Positions 53,243 through 63,662 of a DNA stretch of 64,000 nt are shown piece after piece; the stretch's first letter is position 1, and each line of letters starts with the position of its first letter. The notes under the pieces are model-generated. The model made no database searches. It was not told the origin of the DNA and was given only the letters and a program-made list of their open reading frames with translations. Source of the DNA: Macrosoma leucophasiata. Its lineage: Eukaryota > Arthropoda > Insecta > Lepidoptera > Hedylidae. The stretch lies in NCBI GenBank assembly GCA_036365455.1, contig JAWQUS010000023.1, positions 2,294,001 through 2,358,000 of the forward strand. The letters run 5' to 3'. Made by a program: the position numbers and the translations under genes.

Positions 53243-53582
53243 TGGCATAAATTAGTTATTTCGAAAAAGTGGTGAAATAAGTTTTTCTAAGTACCTCTCT
53301 TACACGTAAGGTTAGAATGTGTTTTTTTTTCTCGAGTTTAACAACAAAATATAACGTGATATTACACTTAATAATGAAAATATAACTGACTCACACTATC
53401 ACCATAAACATCAATTTGACTGCGACAAGTGGTTTGTCAAGTTGTAAACCACCTATATACTTACTAAAGTTAAAAAAAATATTTTATAAAATGTAATCGT
53501 TTCTTAGATCTTTTAATATTTATTTTTCGCAACAACACATGCGAGGGAAATTTGTAAATAAAAAAAAAAACGGAAAGAAAAA
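53243..53582. other. Unassigned AT-rich DNA
   Basis: Nothing supported apart from short similarity of 53520-53580 to the flank of the 506-bp repeat tRNA-like part. Confidence 0.4.
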
Positions 53583-53665
53583 TTTGACTACGGGCAGGAA
53601 TCGAACCTGCGATCTCAGGATAACCAGTCCAGCCGCTTTACCACTAAGCTACTGTGGGACTTCGG
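53583..53665 (-). repeat. tRNA-like SINE head related to SINE-C
   Basis: Minus strand: CAGTAGCTTAGTGGTAAAGCGG (A box), then GCAGGTTCGATTCCTGCCCG (perfect T arm GCAGG/CCTGC and B box). The acceptor does not close cleanly (GTCCCAC against CCGTAGT), and the flanks GGAAAGAAAAATTTGACT match SINE-C. It is a repeat head rather than a gene. Confidence 0.7.
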
Positions 53666-54022
53666 TTCTTAGATTTTGTCAAGTGCACTAATTTTGAGTC
53701 CAGGTTCATGAAAATTTTACCTTGTACAAAAATTATAAGCATCGACATGGTACAATATTGTACCCTATAATAGCCCTACCCTAGCATCGCGATAATATCC
53801 TACAGTCGTGTCGTCTCCGCCACACGATCTTTGAATTCTAATAGAAGTTTCAGAATTCCTTGTCTTCAGTCGTTCCTGTATGTATACATTTTATTGCCGT
53901 CATTTTTATTGCATCCATGATACAACAACGCTTTAGTCATATAAGTTTCTTTGCTTTAAAAGTGACAGGAAATTTAACGTTCATATTTTTTAATTTATTT
54001 ATCAAAGATTATTACATTATTA
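53666..54022. other. Unassigned DNA containing a paired repeat
   Basis: 53795-53935 (ATCTTTGAATTCTAATAGAAGTTTCAGAATTC, ATTTTATTGCCG) resembles 55035-55165. Confidence 0.55.
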
Positions 54023-54331
54023 GACGTCCAGTGAAGGAACTCGCGGGCGTAGGCAGCACCGCAATACCTAATGCCTATACTTACCGCTAAGGGTTAGTGG
54101 CTAACCCGCTGTCGGATGTTTTCAAACCCAGCCCATAAGGCCTCGACAAGGTTTTACGACTGCTATCTATCGATAGCAACCGGGACCGACGGCTTAAGGT
54201 GCCCTCCGAAAAACGGTAACGCGCATTTTAATTTGCCATTAGTGGTCACCAATCACACACCCGACCGCGCCCGGGTCGCTTAACCGAAGAGATTGCTTCC
54301 GATCTCGACCAGCCGCGGGACAATGCGCGCT
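54023..54331. repeat. Rpt-1 5' piece followed by 5S-SINE head and body
   Basis: 54023-54088 is a truncated Rpt-1 (CCAGTGAAGGAACTCGCGGG). 54089-54331 is a minus-strand 5S-SINE lacking its tail, with diverged head (GCGCGCATTGTCCCGCGGC). Confidence 0.8.
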
Positions 54332-54590
54332 TCAAACCACTCATACATGTGGCAGTAAATACAACAATTAGATAGGTAGCGTCTCGCGATAAAACTGCTT
54401 CATTATACCTGTATGAGAAAAAAAGGTTTGTATGTGTGTGCCTGTGAAAATGGAAAAGTACCAATAAGTGCTACTGACTCTACGAGTCAGGGTTTTTACC
54501 CAAGACCCCGGCGTAGCAGTAATGGCCTACTAGCGCTAGATACTGATGCTATTTATCATTATTTGATAAATCTAAAAATGAATAATCTAA

Positions 54591-54863
54591 TTGTTTTATA
54601 TTATTTCGCATTAACACATGCTTGTGAAATATATTTTATTTTTAAAGTAAAATGGAAAGAAAAATTTGAATTCAGGCGAGACTCGAACTCGCGGCCTACT
54701 GGGAATCTAGTCCAGCCGCTCTTCCAATTGAGCTACTGAAGTCTTGCCCGATTTGTCAAATCTTTCCTTCACATTTGTTGCATTGCTTTATGGTAGCAGC
54801 AGCGCCATCTATTACCAACTATGCTAGTTAGGCAATGAATTGAATTGAATTTGAATGAATGGT
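54591..54863 (-). repeat. SINE-C copy, single unit
   Basis: Complete monomer: tRNA-like core at about 54666-54745 (minus), conserved flanks, 12-bp target duplication TGAATAATCTAA (54579-54590 and 54864-54875). It defines the monomer used to read the 38.4-39.4 kb block. Confidence 0.87.
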
Positions 54864-54875
54864 TGAATAATCTAA

Positions 54876-55188
54876 CATACCTACTAATAACCATATTTTT
54901 GAAACATTAAAAACTCTATTAGACAGTTTTTCAATACAGGAAAAAATACATGACATGACCAATGCACGGCATTACGATGAGAATTGAAAGTATGCTAGTT
55001 CCAATAAAACGTTTCATGCCATTCCGATTATATTCACCGACAGTCGAGTCGTCTGCACCACGATCTTTGGATTCTAATAGAAGTTTTAGAATTCTTCCAC
55101 TCGAGTCGTTCCGGCATGTTCAAATTTTATTGCCGCCATTTTTATGGGATGCGTGACATGAAAAAGATTTCGTTATATATTATTATTC
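54876..55188. other. Unassigned DNA containing a paired repeat
   Basis: 55035-55165 resembles 53795-53935. Confidence 0.5.
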
Positions 55189-55680
55189 CACTCATTTATT
55201 GTTTAAACTTATTTACTACTTTTTTACATTTAAAGGCATGAAAACAAATATATATAATAAAATAGAAAATAGTGGTCCGCCGGCAGTGGGAGCAGGGTCC
55301 AAACTATCGGTGGTGAGGGACGTTGAGACATGAACCTCCTCACCATACGTGCGGTGTCGAGGAGAACTGCTTTCTGCATCAGGCCCTTGACCCAGCCGTC
55401 CAACGTGAGTCTCTTTAGGTGATGGTCGAGTCTCTTGACAATAAGGCTATTGACAGAAATGACAATTGGTACAATGATCGCCGACTCATCATGCCACATG
55501 CCGACAATCTCGTGTGCTACATCAGGATATTTAAGCTCTTTATCCTTCTCAGCTTTCACGAGATTCTCGTCATGGGGAATGGTCACATCGACAATCACTG
55601 CACGGCGCTCCGTTCGATCTATCATCACTATATCTGGTTTGTTTACAACAATAGTCCTGTCAGTGTGATAGATCGATCCC
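55189..55680 (-). pseudogene. Dong-like LINE, 5'-truncated 3' fragment
   Basis: The minus strand encodes DRTIVVNKPDIVMIDRTERR, TIPHDENLVKAEKDKELKYP and MRRFMSQRP, the C-terminal nuclease region, more diverged than the other copies. The 3' end (AATGAGTGGAATAATAATA) again borders TAA-type sequence. It cannot transpose. Confidence 0.88.
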
Positions 55681-55704
55681 ATTATCCCGATCGATTATTA
55701 TGTC

Positions 55705-56010
55705 TCTCGTCAGCACGGGGTCCAAATTTGTCAGGCTTGCGCGGGGACATGGGGGATCCAACACGTAGAGGGCCTTTCGAGAATTTTGATCTACTTTGTA
55801 ATGGGTTATATTCGCCGGGACCTCTCTCTGACTGCATCAATAGTTAAGACAGACACAGACAGACCCCGCAGAATACATGGGACTATTGTAATGAAAAATG
55901 ACTTGCCAAACTTTGGGCTATGTGGGTGAACTGGGGGGATTAGCTGGCTGGGCCTATGGAGTGAGATCCGGCACCTGCCTCCGGCCTGCGATTATTATTA
56001 TTATATTTTA
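55705..56010 (+). repeat. Unnamed repeat shared with 34467-34655, ending in ATT repeats
   Basis: Shared blocks as at 34.5 kb; continues to CTGCCTCCGGCCTGCG followed by ATTATTATTATTATA. Confidence 0.75.
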
Positions 56011-56547
56011 TGCTATCAAACTGTAGGCCATAAAAACCTTTGACCCGGAATATTTGTCTCGGTACGGGGAACGAACCCACGAGTCTCGGTTAAAACGGTT
56101 TTCACACATCGCTTCACCAAATGGCAATTGATGGGACACACTTGATTTTTTGTTTTTTTTTTGCGCGGAAATGACTTTTAAGTACACTGTTTGCAGAACG
56201 ACGCGACGTTTGCCGGGTCATCTAGTCATGAATAAAGTTTTAATTTGTTATAGATGTATAAATAAGGAGGTAATTAATGCCTAACATTGCATTTTGATGA
56301 CTGGAACAGATTTGTGATTCAATGAAACATAATATTCAATTAAGATTAATTAGACTTCATGAATATTTATTCAAATTTCTCAAAGTTTAGCGAAACAGAT
56401 ATCTGCGCAGTGTTCTTCCGGATTTATGTTACATAATTTAAAAGTGTTCTTATTTACAGTTTTTTTTTTATTAATAAGACCAACGAAAATAAATAGGTAT
56501 GCTTTTAAAAACCCGGATGTTAATCTACTGACTGCTCCGATGTTATT
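56011..56547. other. Mostly unassigned; SINE-B-like scrap at 56036-56115
   Basis: AATATTTGTCTCGGTACGGGGA and ACGAACCCACGAG recall a decayed SINE-B head. 56205-56225 recalls the Rpt-3 start (TTTGCCGGGTCATCTAG). Confidence 0.45.
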
Positions 56548-56710
56548 TTTTATTTTAAAAGTGGCAAAGAAAGCATACAGTTCATATTCACGCTAAATTA
56601 ATATTACAGCCTATAAATTTGCATATAAACAATAGATTTAAATTAAGTTGCAATGCCACTTCTGTGGCACAAATGTGGCTTACCTCTGTGCCTGAAATAC
56701 TAGAAACGAG
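56548..56710 (-). repeat. Rpt-1, strongly diverged
   Basis: AAAGTGGCAAAGAAAGCATACAG and CAATGCCACTTCTGTGGC retain the family pattern. Confidence 0.6.
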
Positions 56711-56821
56711 GCGACTACGAACAACGAGGCAACGATGGCGACTATCCATTAAGTATCCGTATTAGTCAGTCTGATATTAAATTGATGTAAAAACAAAATA
56801 GAAAAAAAAACGTATATAGAG

Positions 56822-56945
56822 AAGTATCTTCAAGTCCCGTACAGGGTAGGCAGAGAGTGTGGAACGACAGATATCCCGGTCTTGACCTCCCGTGCTTGTT
56901 TTACATTTATCATTCTCTTCTTAAATGCACGCCGATTCCTAAGAA
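56822..56945 (-). repeat. RTE LINE 3' end fragment
   Basis: GGGTAGGCAGAGAGTGTGGAACG to TGCACGCCGATTCCTAAGA. Confidence 0.75.
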
Positions 56946-57040
56946 TTTTGACCTACCCTCAATCTAATAATAATTTCAAAAACTAATTTTAATCAATTAA
57001 CGGACACACATTCTTTTTACACTCTGTATAGGTAAACATA

Positions 57041-57192
57041 CCCCCTTATTCATAAACGTATTTTAGCTAAAGTGTTGCTAATCTCTCCTTTGCCTTTTTC
57101 TGTCCTGCACATTTAATTTTGATTATGCAACTGACAAAGACAAAGCATTCCATAGCTAAAACGTATCTAATGTACGTTTATGAATAAGGGGG
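57041..57192. mobile_element. MITE, CCCCCTTATTCATAAACG family
   Basis: Ends CCCCCTTATTCATAAACGTA and TACGTTTATGAATAAGGGGG; ATA on both sides. Confidence 0.85.
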
Positions 57193-57274
57193 ATAGTGTT
57201 TTCGTTTACCTACCTCATAAATTATAATATTACACGATCCAATGGCAGTTTGTAATAGTCAACGTTAATTTTCC

Positions 57275-57425
57275 TTCTCCGGAGCAAGTCTATGATGCCA
57301 TGACCCAAACTTACTTTGGACCAAATTCACGATTTAATTAGTTTCGAAGTCAATCCGGATCTGCATACCGAGGTCTTAGACAGGTAAAGGTATTGTAGTT
57401 GCAAAGCTTAGATTGAGACAAGATA
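57275..57425. repeat. Unnamed repeat, paired with 58640-58795
   Basis: TTTAATTAGTTT(C/T)GGAAGTCAATCCG-like and CTGCATACCGAGGTCTT shared by both copies, same orientation. Confidence 0.75.
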
Positions 57426-57469
57426 GCGAAATTTGAATATATTACTAACAGACTTTGAATTTTTTTTTT

Positions 57470-57755
57470 ACGTAATTGAAGTGGTACACATGTATGCAGT
57501 TCACATTGATGTTAAGTCATGACTGCAGCCTATAGACACCCACAAAACGACCAAGGTCAAAATGCAGAGGCGTTGTCTCTGTTGCACACTGCCTAAGCAC
57601 TGCCTCACGTATGCACTGACAGTCCGGTATTGGTCAAAACTTGATCAAAATAGTCGACAACCGTCAAATAGGTACGGTGCGAAAGAGATAACGCTCTATA
57701 GTCCCGAAATAAGCCGAAGACTCCTTCCTAGACTCGATGTGCAATATTTATTGTT
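57470..57755. repeat. Rpt-1 3' piece joined to the GAGCGTTATCTCT MITE right half
   Basis: 57470-57568 is minus-strand Rpt-1. 57569-57755 parallels 9120-9295 (CACTGACAGTCC, AAATAGGTACGGTGCGAAAG, AGATAACGCTCTA). Confidence 0.75.
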
Positions 57756-57834
57756 TAGCACTATACAATGTTAGGACGTACGGAACATTCACATCACATA
57801 CATTTTCTCATTAATATATATTTTTTTTTAATTT

Positions 57835-58070
57835 TTATTTTTTATGTAATAAAAGTGGCAAACAAGCATGCAGTTCACATTGATGTGAAGTGATGACTGC
57901 AGCCTATAGACACCCACACAATGACCAGAGGTCAAAATGCAGATGCGCTGCCACTCCTGAGGCATTAGGTGATATGCCTCTGTGCCTGAAATTACAGGGC
58001 CGTACATTACCACCTGACCGGAACACGATAGTGCTGAACACTACCATTTAGCGGCAAGTATATATATATA
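57835..58070 (-). repeat. Rpt-1 copy
   Basis: TTTTTTATGTAATAAAAGTGGC to ACCATTTAGCGGCAAGTATAT; the 5' 55 bp are lost to an AT run. Confidence 0.85.
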
Positions 58071-58639
58071 TTGTATTATTATATGTACTATTATATTATG
58101 TTCATATAACGGTATTGAATTTTATTGAGATAAATCAATATTTTGTATTTATTCACACAAAAAAAACGTCGCAAAAATCGTTTGCCATACAAAACAGCCT
58201 CCGACTTATTAGATATATTCTGTTTATCCGATAGGTAATGTTATTACCTAGTACCTGATATTGGTATGGGGGCTGCACCAATAAATTTTTTTTCTTTTTT
58301 GTTTTTTCTTCTTCTTATTAATTCATTTATTTATCTTTTAATTTTAAGATAATTTGTTAAACGTTTTTATAAAAAATATTTGTAATCATTATATTTGGCT
58401 CATTAACCTCAATTCGGATTTGGCTCATTTTAAGCAAATAAATTATAGAAATATTTATGTTTAATATTACGATGAAAATTTAACGTTTATCCCTAACATA
58501 TTATAAAATTTAAGGTCAACGGCGTTAAGGCTTTAAATACTAGAATTTACTACAAAACATATAAAAACTCCCAAATCCATACTACAGTTAAAGTGGAAGC
58601 CTTTGGATGACGATAATTTATCAAACCCACAATTCTCCG
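58071..58639. other. Unassigned AT-rich DNA
   Basis: Nothing supported. Confidence 0.4.
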
Positions 58640-58795
58640 ATAAGATACCCTATGTGCCGTGACCCCTGACTAACTTTAGAGTACTAAATGCATGGTTTAA
58701 TTAGTTTTGGAAGTCAATCCGCATCTGCATACCGAGGTCTTGAGACAGGTTCAACTATTCTAGTTATAAAGCCCTGGCTACGGCGAGATAGGTTG
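58640..58795. repeat. Unnamed repeat, paired with 57275-57425
   Basis: See 57275-57425. Confidence 0.75.
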
Positions 58796-58860
58796 GATTT
58801 GGATAAATGAATTTTCATATCGTTAAATGATATAACGGATGTTAATGCATATTATTATTA

Positions 58861-59162
58861 AGAAGTAACTTCACGCCTGTTATCTCCGAAGGGGTAGGCA
58901 GAGGTAAAAGCATGCTTTCAAGCATATAAGCAAACACCCACGATTCGCCGGTTACGTTTTTGGCCCATGTAACAGGTGGCGAGCCTGTTGGCATCTCAAG
59001 GCACATTACCAAACTTTGAAGTACTGGGAAATTGCCAGAAAATGAAAAAAAAAAAATCAATAGAACCAAGGACTTTACACCATTATCTCTGATAACCTCC
59101 TACCCGGGATTCGAACCCAGAACCTCAGCGTAGTAGTAGTGGCCCACTAGGCTACTGAGGCT
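58861..59162 (-). repeat. SINE-A copy
   Basis: Minus strand: GCCTAGTGGGCC(ACT) head, B box GGTTCGAATCCC, tail CTACCCCTTCGGAGATAACAGG. ATTATTAT lies at both flanks. Confidence 0.85.
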
Positions 59163-59182
59163 GTCGAATTATTATAAAATAC

Positions 59183-59385
59183 TAGTTTTTGCCCGCGACT
59201 TCGTTCGCGTTACTTTGAATTATTACAAATTGTAGCCTTTAAGTTATTCCAATGTATATATAACCTATATTACTGTAAGAGTTCATTCAAATCCGTCCAG
59301 TAATTTTTTGTGAAAGATTAAAAAACATCCATCCATCCATCCATCCATACTCACAAACTTTCGCATTTATAATATTAGTAAGTTG
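59183..59385 (+). repeat. Rpt-2 copy with CCAT microsatellite
   Basis: TTTTTGCCCGCGACTTCGTTCGCG to CAAACTTTCGCATTTATAATATTAGTAAG, with (CATC)4-5 at 59327-59346. Confidence 0.82.
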
Positions 59386-59414
59386 TAGATCTTTCCGGGA
59401 ATCAATTATTTTTT

Positions 59415-59943
59415 TTATGTTATGGAAGTGGCAAACAAGCATGAAGTTCACATTGATGTTAAGTGATGACTGCAGCCTATAGACACCCACACAAAGACCA
59501 GTGTCAAAATGCAGATGCGCTATCACTCCTGAGGCCTAAGGTGTAATGCCTCTGTGCCGGAAATTACAGGGCTGTACATTACCACCAGACCGGAACACGA
59601 TAAAGAAAGAAAGAAAGAAAGAGAAAGAAAACATTTATTTGGGCAGCACAGAGACAAAAAGAAGCGAAATTATTATATAACAAACAATTAATTGGACAGG
59701 GAGAAAAAAAAACACAATAAAAGTTAACAAAATAGAGATTAAGTGTCACGGCTGGTCCGAATGGGAGCCCAGATCAGCTTCATGTCAGGTCGATAACATC
59801 AATCGAACTGACGCTGATTTTCATCTGGGTCCCTGTGTTCCATGTGTGTGTGATAGTGCTGAACACTACCATTTAGCGGCAAGTATATTAGGTAATTCGG
59901 TGGTGCCTACGCCCGTGAGCTCCACTGGAGCTCTATCATCAGT
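59415..59943 (-). repeat. Rpt-1 copy interrupted by a GAAA-tailed insert
   Basis: 59415-59603 and 59847-59943 are contiguous parts of one Rpt-1 copy. The insert 59604-59846 starts (AAAG)n and has no coding part. GATA at both joints may be its short target duplication. Confidence 0.82.
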
Positions 59944-60343
59944 AAGTATTACAAAAATATTCCTTACCTTCAAAGTAGAATAAGTGAAATAACGTATTAC
60001 GCACATTAAATATTAATAATGAGAATACAACGCAAAAAATACGTAAAACTTCCTGCTTTTCACATTACTTTAGTAACCTCATGGGACAGTGCCTTCCACT
60101 TTTGCATGTCCCATTGGTAACCCTCCATCGTTTATATTTTGAATAATTTATTAACACAGAATTGTAAAAGACCAGATTAAGATATAAGGCGGATGAAAGC
60201 TGTTGCATGTTTAAAGGGTGGAGATTGTAGGTTGGTCTATTTAAAGATTAATCTGAATGTTATATATTTCTTGTGAGTTATTTATGTGGCAGTATACAAA
60301 TGAGTTGTAGTGTTTTTTCCGGACTTATAGATTTTTTTTTTCA
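59944..60343. other. Unassigned DNA
   Basis: Nothing supported. Confidence 0.4.
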
Positions 60344-60440
60344 CTCACAGCCCCACCCTAGGTGTAATTATGTGTCGTGGGTGCCTTTATACATACACAA
60401 CACATACACAAACACCCAGACCTGAAACCAATATCTGTAG
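60344..60440 (-). repeat. SINE-B 3' half (split copy)
   Basis: CTCACAGCCCCACCCTAGG to AATATCTGTAG. It continues at 60742 after a SINE-A insertion. Confidence 0.88.
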
Positions 60441-60733
60441 ACTAAAAAGAAAAGGTAACTTCACGCTTGTAATCTCCGAATGTGTAGACAGAGTTAAATG
60501 CATGCATTTAAGCATACATCCAAACACCCACGATTCGCCGGTTACGATTTTGGCTCATGTAACAGGTGGCGAGCCTGTTGCCATTTCCGGGCACATTACC
60601 AAACTCCTAGGAACTGGGAAACTTCCTGGAGATTTCAAACCGTTATCTCTGATAGCCCCTGACCCGGGAATCGAACCCAGGACCTATAGCGTAGTAGCAG
60701 TGGCCTGATACCACTAGGTTACTGAGCCAGTTA
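60441..60733 (-). repeat. SINE-A copy inserted in SINE-B
   Basis: Head at the high-coordinate side (CAGTAACCTAGTGG; B box GGTTCGATTCC), tail GTAACTTCACGCTTGTAATC at the low side followed by an A-rich spacer. The 8-bp ATCTGTAG (60433-60440 and 60734-60741) is its target duplication. Confidence 0.88.
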
Positions 60734-60741
60734 ATCTGTAG

Positions 60742-60831
60742 GCCATACAAATATTAAGCTCGGTGTGGGTATCGAACTCGTGACCCTTCGAATCAAACGG
60801 TCGTCTCACACCGCTGGACTAACCGGGTTGG
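60742..60831 (-). repeat. SINE-B 5' half (split copy)
   Basis: GGCCATACAAATATTAAGCTCG to CACACCGCTGGACTAACCGGG, with the A and B box region (B box diverged: GAGTTCGATACCC). Confidence 0.85.
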
Positions 60832-61017
60832 TTATCGAAATCTTTGAAAATCACCGAAATTTAATTAATACTGCTAATAATAATACCACAGAATGGTCGC
60901 CATAATCGCGTGTAGTTGCCGGCACAAATTGGTTGTGATCCCCACTTCTAGAGTGAGAATCTCCAATTTTTGTCTGACATAATTATTTTATCATAAAACT
61001 AACCACGCTGGTGGTAG

Positions 61018-61292
61018 AGCTCCAGTGACGGAGCTCGCGGGCGTAGGCACCACCGCATTACCTAATATACTTGCCGCTAAATGGTAGTGTTCAGCACTAT
61101 CGTGTTCCGGTCAGGTAGTAATGTACGGCCCTGTAATTTCCGGCACAGAGGCATAACACCTTAGGCCTTAGGAGTGGTAACGCATCTGCATTTTTACCTC
61201 TGGTTATTGTGTGGGTGTCTATAGGCTGCAGTCATCACTTAACATCAATGTGAACTGTATGCTTGTTTGCCACTTTAAAAAAAAAAAAAAAC
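61018..61292 (+). repeat. Rpt-1 copy, full length with poly-A
   Basis: CTGGTGGTAGAGCTCCAGTG start with intact 5' hairpin; ends TTGCCACTTTAAAAAAAAAAAAAA. Confidence 0.9.
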
Positions 61293-61999
61293 ATTTTACT
61301 GACAAAATAAACAAAATCCATTTTTGCAACTTTTGACCTTGAATAATTTTTTTTGCAGACATGGGAACGATGGGGACTTTTCAAAATTTCATAATAACGG
61401 TGTCCCTAACATCTACGTAAATTTTCTGAGAATTAATGCAAGGTTACGCCTATTTTTAGAATGAATTGACCGGACTATGTAGCAGTGCATCAAAATTTAA
61501 ATTAGGCTGACATTTGTGTTTCAAAACGCAGTCGACCCCTAAAAGGTAACAGAAATGGTCGTATAAACTCATGAAAAAAAGTTGCGTTATTCTAATATCT
61601 TTCACAAAAACCTCACTTGCTTCATGCACTATCTCATTTCCGAGACAAATTATACAAAAGAAAACTTGTTGCTCTTTTATTATATTTTTCATGCGGCAAG
61701 TTTTAAATGAAACGTTTGCCTAGTCTAGACAGTCTGCAAAACAAGATATTAAGAAGAATACTTATCTTGCAATGTTTAAAGAAGCTAATATTTTTCTTTG
61801 CTCAATTACAATGCTTTCCTGATTTGAATTCTTAATCAAATTATTTAACTGTGCTATAGACACAATGTTTCCTTGAATTAATTAATTTTTAATAATCTAA
61901 TTGGAAAAATTATAAGTGTGAGCGTCTCTTTTTTTAATATGTCTGTGAATTACGTTAGTAAAAATGATTTTGAGCCACATAAGCGACAATATAATTTAA
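61293..61999. other. Unassigned AT-rich DNA
   Basis: A 78-codon minus-strand frame at 61456-61692 has no recognisable motif. Confidence 0.4.
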
Positions 62000-62268
62000 A
62001 CTGATTGAAGAGATCCTGTGACAGAGCTCCTTTGCTCATAGACATTACCAGATTACCTAATCAACTTGAATCTAAATGAGAGCATTTAGCATTATCATGT
62101 TCCGATTGAGTGGTAATGTACGGTACGGTCTGTAATTTACGGAACTGAGAGTGGCAGCGTATCCATTTTTATATCTCTGGTTTGATGGGAGATGTTTATA
62201 GACTGCAGTAGTCACTTACCATGAACGTGAACCGGATGCTTGTTATCCACTACATTACATAAAAATAA
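62000..62268 (+). repeat. Rpt-1, strongly diverged copy
   Basis: CATTTAGCATTATCATGTTCCG, GTAATGTACGGTACGG and TGTTTATAGACTGCAG keep the order of the family. Confidence 0.7.
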
Positions 62269-62540
62269 AAGATACATATTAGATCCGATTCTAAGTGAAG
62301 AAACGGTACAGGACCCCGAAAAAATTACTAATGATCTATCTAGACCCCATTTACTACCTGAAATATGTTAACCCTACCGGAAAAACAACCGCTGAGACAC
62401 ACATACAAACTTGCTTTTATTTTACCTCACGTTCACTAAACATATGTAAGACCTTTCTAAGAGGCAAATAAATTACCTTAAGGATGTCACTCATATGTCA
62501 ACGGACCCCGCCATCTTCGCTTTACTTTGAGTTGTGATAA

Positions 62541-62836
62541 TGTAACTTCACGCCATTAATCCTCGAAGGGCTAGGCAGAGGTTAATGCATTCAAGCATAC
62601 ATGCAAATACCCACGATTCGCCGGTAACGTTTTGGCCCATGTAATAGGTGGCGAGCCTGTTGACATTTCCAGGCACATCACCAACAATTTTCTGGAAATT
62701 TCCAGAAAATCCAAAAATCCCAATAGAACCCGAGATAAAGGATTTTAAACCCTAATAACTGATAGCCCCTGACTTGGGGATCGAACCCAAAACTCTAGCG
62801 TAGTAGTGGCCTGCTACCATTAGGCTACTGAGGCTG
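62541..62836 (-). repeat. SINE-A copy, diverged
   Basis: Minus strand: TAGCCTAATGG head, GGTTCGATCCCC B box, tail CTAGCCCTTCGAGGATTAATGG. Confidence 0.82.
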
Positions 62837-62907
62837 TGATTTAGACCGTTGTCCGTTATGCCCTTTTTCTTCAGTTCTCGCGACAGGGCCATATGCTTAG
62901 TGCTTAG

Positions 62908-62960
62908 CTGCCTCAATAGTTCAGTGGTAGCAGGTAACTACTACTATTCTGGAATCCCCT
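62908..62960 (+). repeat. SINE-A head fragment
   Basis: AGCTGCCTCAATAGTTCAGTGGTAGCAGG; only the first ~50 bp remain. Confidence 0.6.
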
Positions 62961-63099
62961 TCAATGCCTGGTCTCCAATAAGTAAGTGCTCTCTGGATTT
63001 TTACTATTTAAGTAGTCTCTCAACGCCTCCATTGGAGTTTGTTCACATATATTAGCGTACGCAATGTTTTGTCAGCAACGACGTAGACAGTTGTGAGGA

Positions 63100-63360
63100 A
63101 GTGGTGGGGCAGCACTGCATTACCCAATCTATATGCCGTCAAACATAGAGCAACGCGGCCCACCGGTCGCGGCGGACCGGAGGGGAGTAGCCATAGCGTG
63201 TATTGCCGATGCAAAACAGTCTGTCATTTTTTGCGGGGGGAAATGCGTGCGATACACACGCACACTACGAAAATCGTCTATTATTACGAAACTCACATCT
63301 TGACTTTAACAAAATACAGATACAATTTCACGCACACATTTAAACATCTAGGCGACGTAA
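63100..63360 (+). repeat. Unnamed repeat shared (inverted) with 41195-41480
   Basis: GGTCGCGGCGGACCGGAGGGG, AAAACAGTCTGTCATTTTTTGCGGGG and AACATCTAGGCGAC match the complement of the 41-kb copy. Confidence 0.8.
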
Positions 63361-63394
63361 TAACTATCACTTTAAGATTTAAGATCTTTTGCCT

Positions 63395-63552
63395 TTTAAG
63401 ACCTTAGTCCTCAGGAGTGGCAATGCATGTGGTTATTGTGTAAATAAATGTCTATAGGCTGCAGTCGTCATTTAACATCCATGTGAAATGCATGCTTGCC
63501 ATCCCATGCAGCATGCAACTACATTGAAAAATAAAAATAAAAAAAAAAACCT
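63395..63552 (+). repeat. Rpt-1 3' part
   Basis: GACCTTAGTCCTCAGGAGTGGC to a diverged A-rich tail. Confidence 0.72.
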
Positions 63553-63569
63553 AAGAACATACTAGGGAT

Positions 63570-63662
63570 ACAATATTCACTCTAGGTATTTTATTATTTC
63601 TTGACGTTTTGAAAGTATCTGTAAAGATCTATTCGAAATAAAAATATTTTCTATTCTATTCT
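63570..63662 (+). repeat. CR1-like LINE 3' terminus
   Basis: TTCACTCTAGGTA, TGACGTTTTGAAAGTATCTG and GATCTATTCGAAATAAAAATATTTTCTATTC match 20045-20135. Confidence 0.85.

Noticed and set aside
53583..53665. Single tRNA gene
   Set aside because: T arm and boxes are good, but the acceptor stem does not pair and the flanks match SINE-C and the 506-bp repeat.
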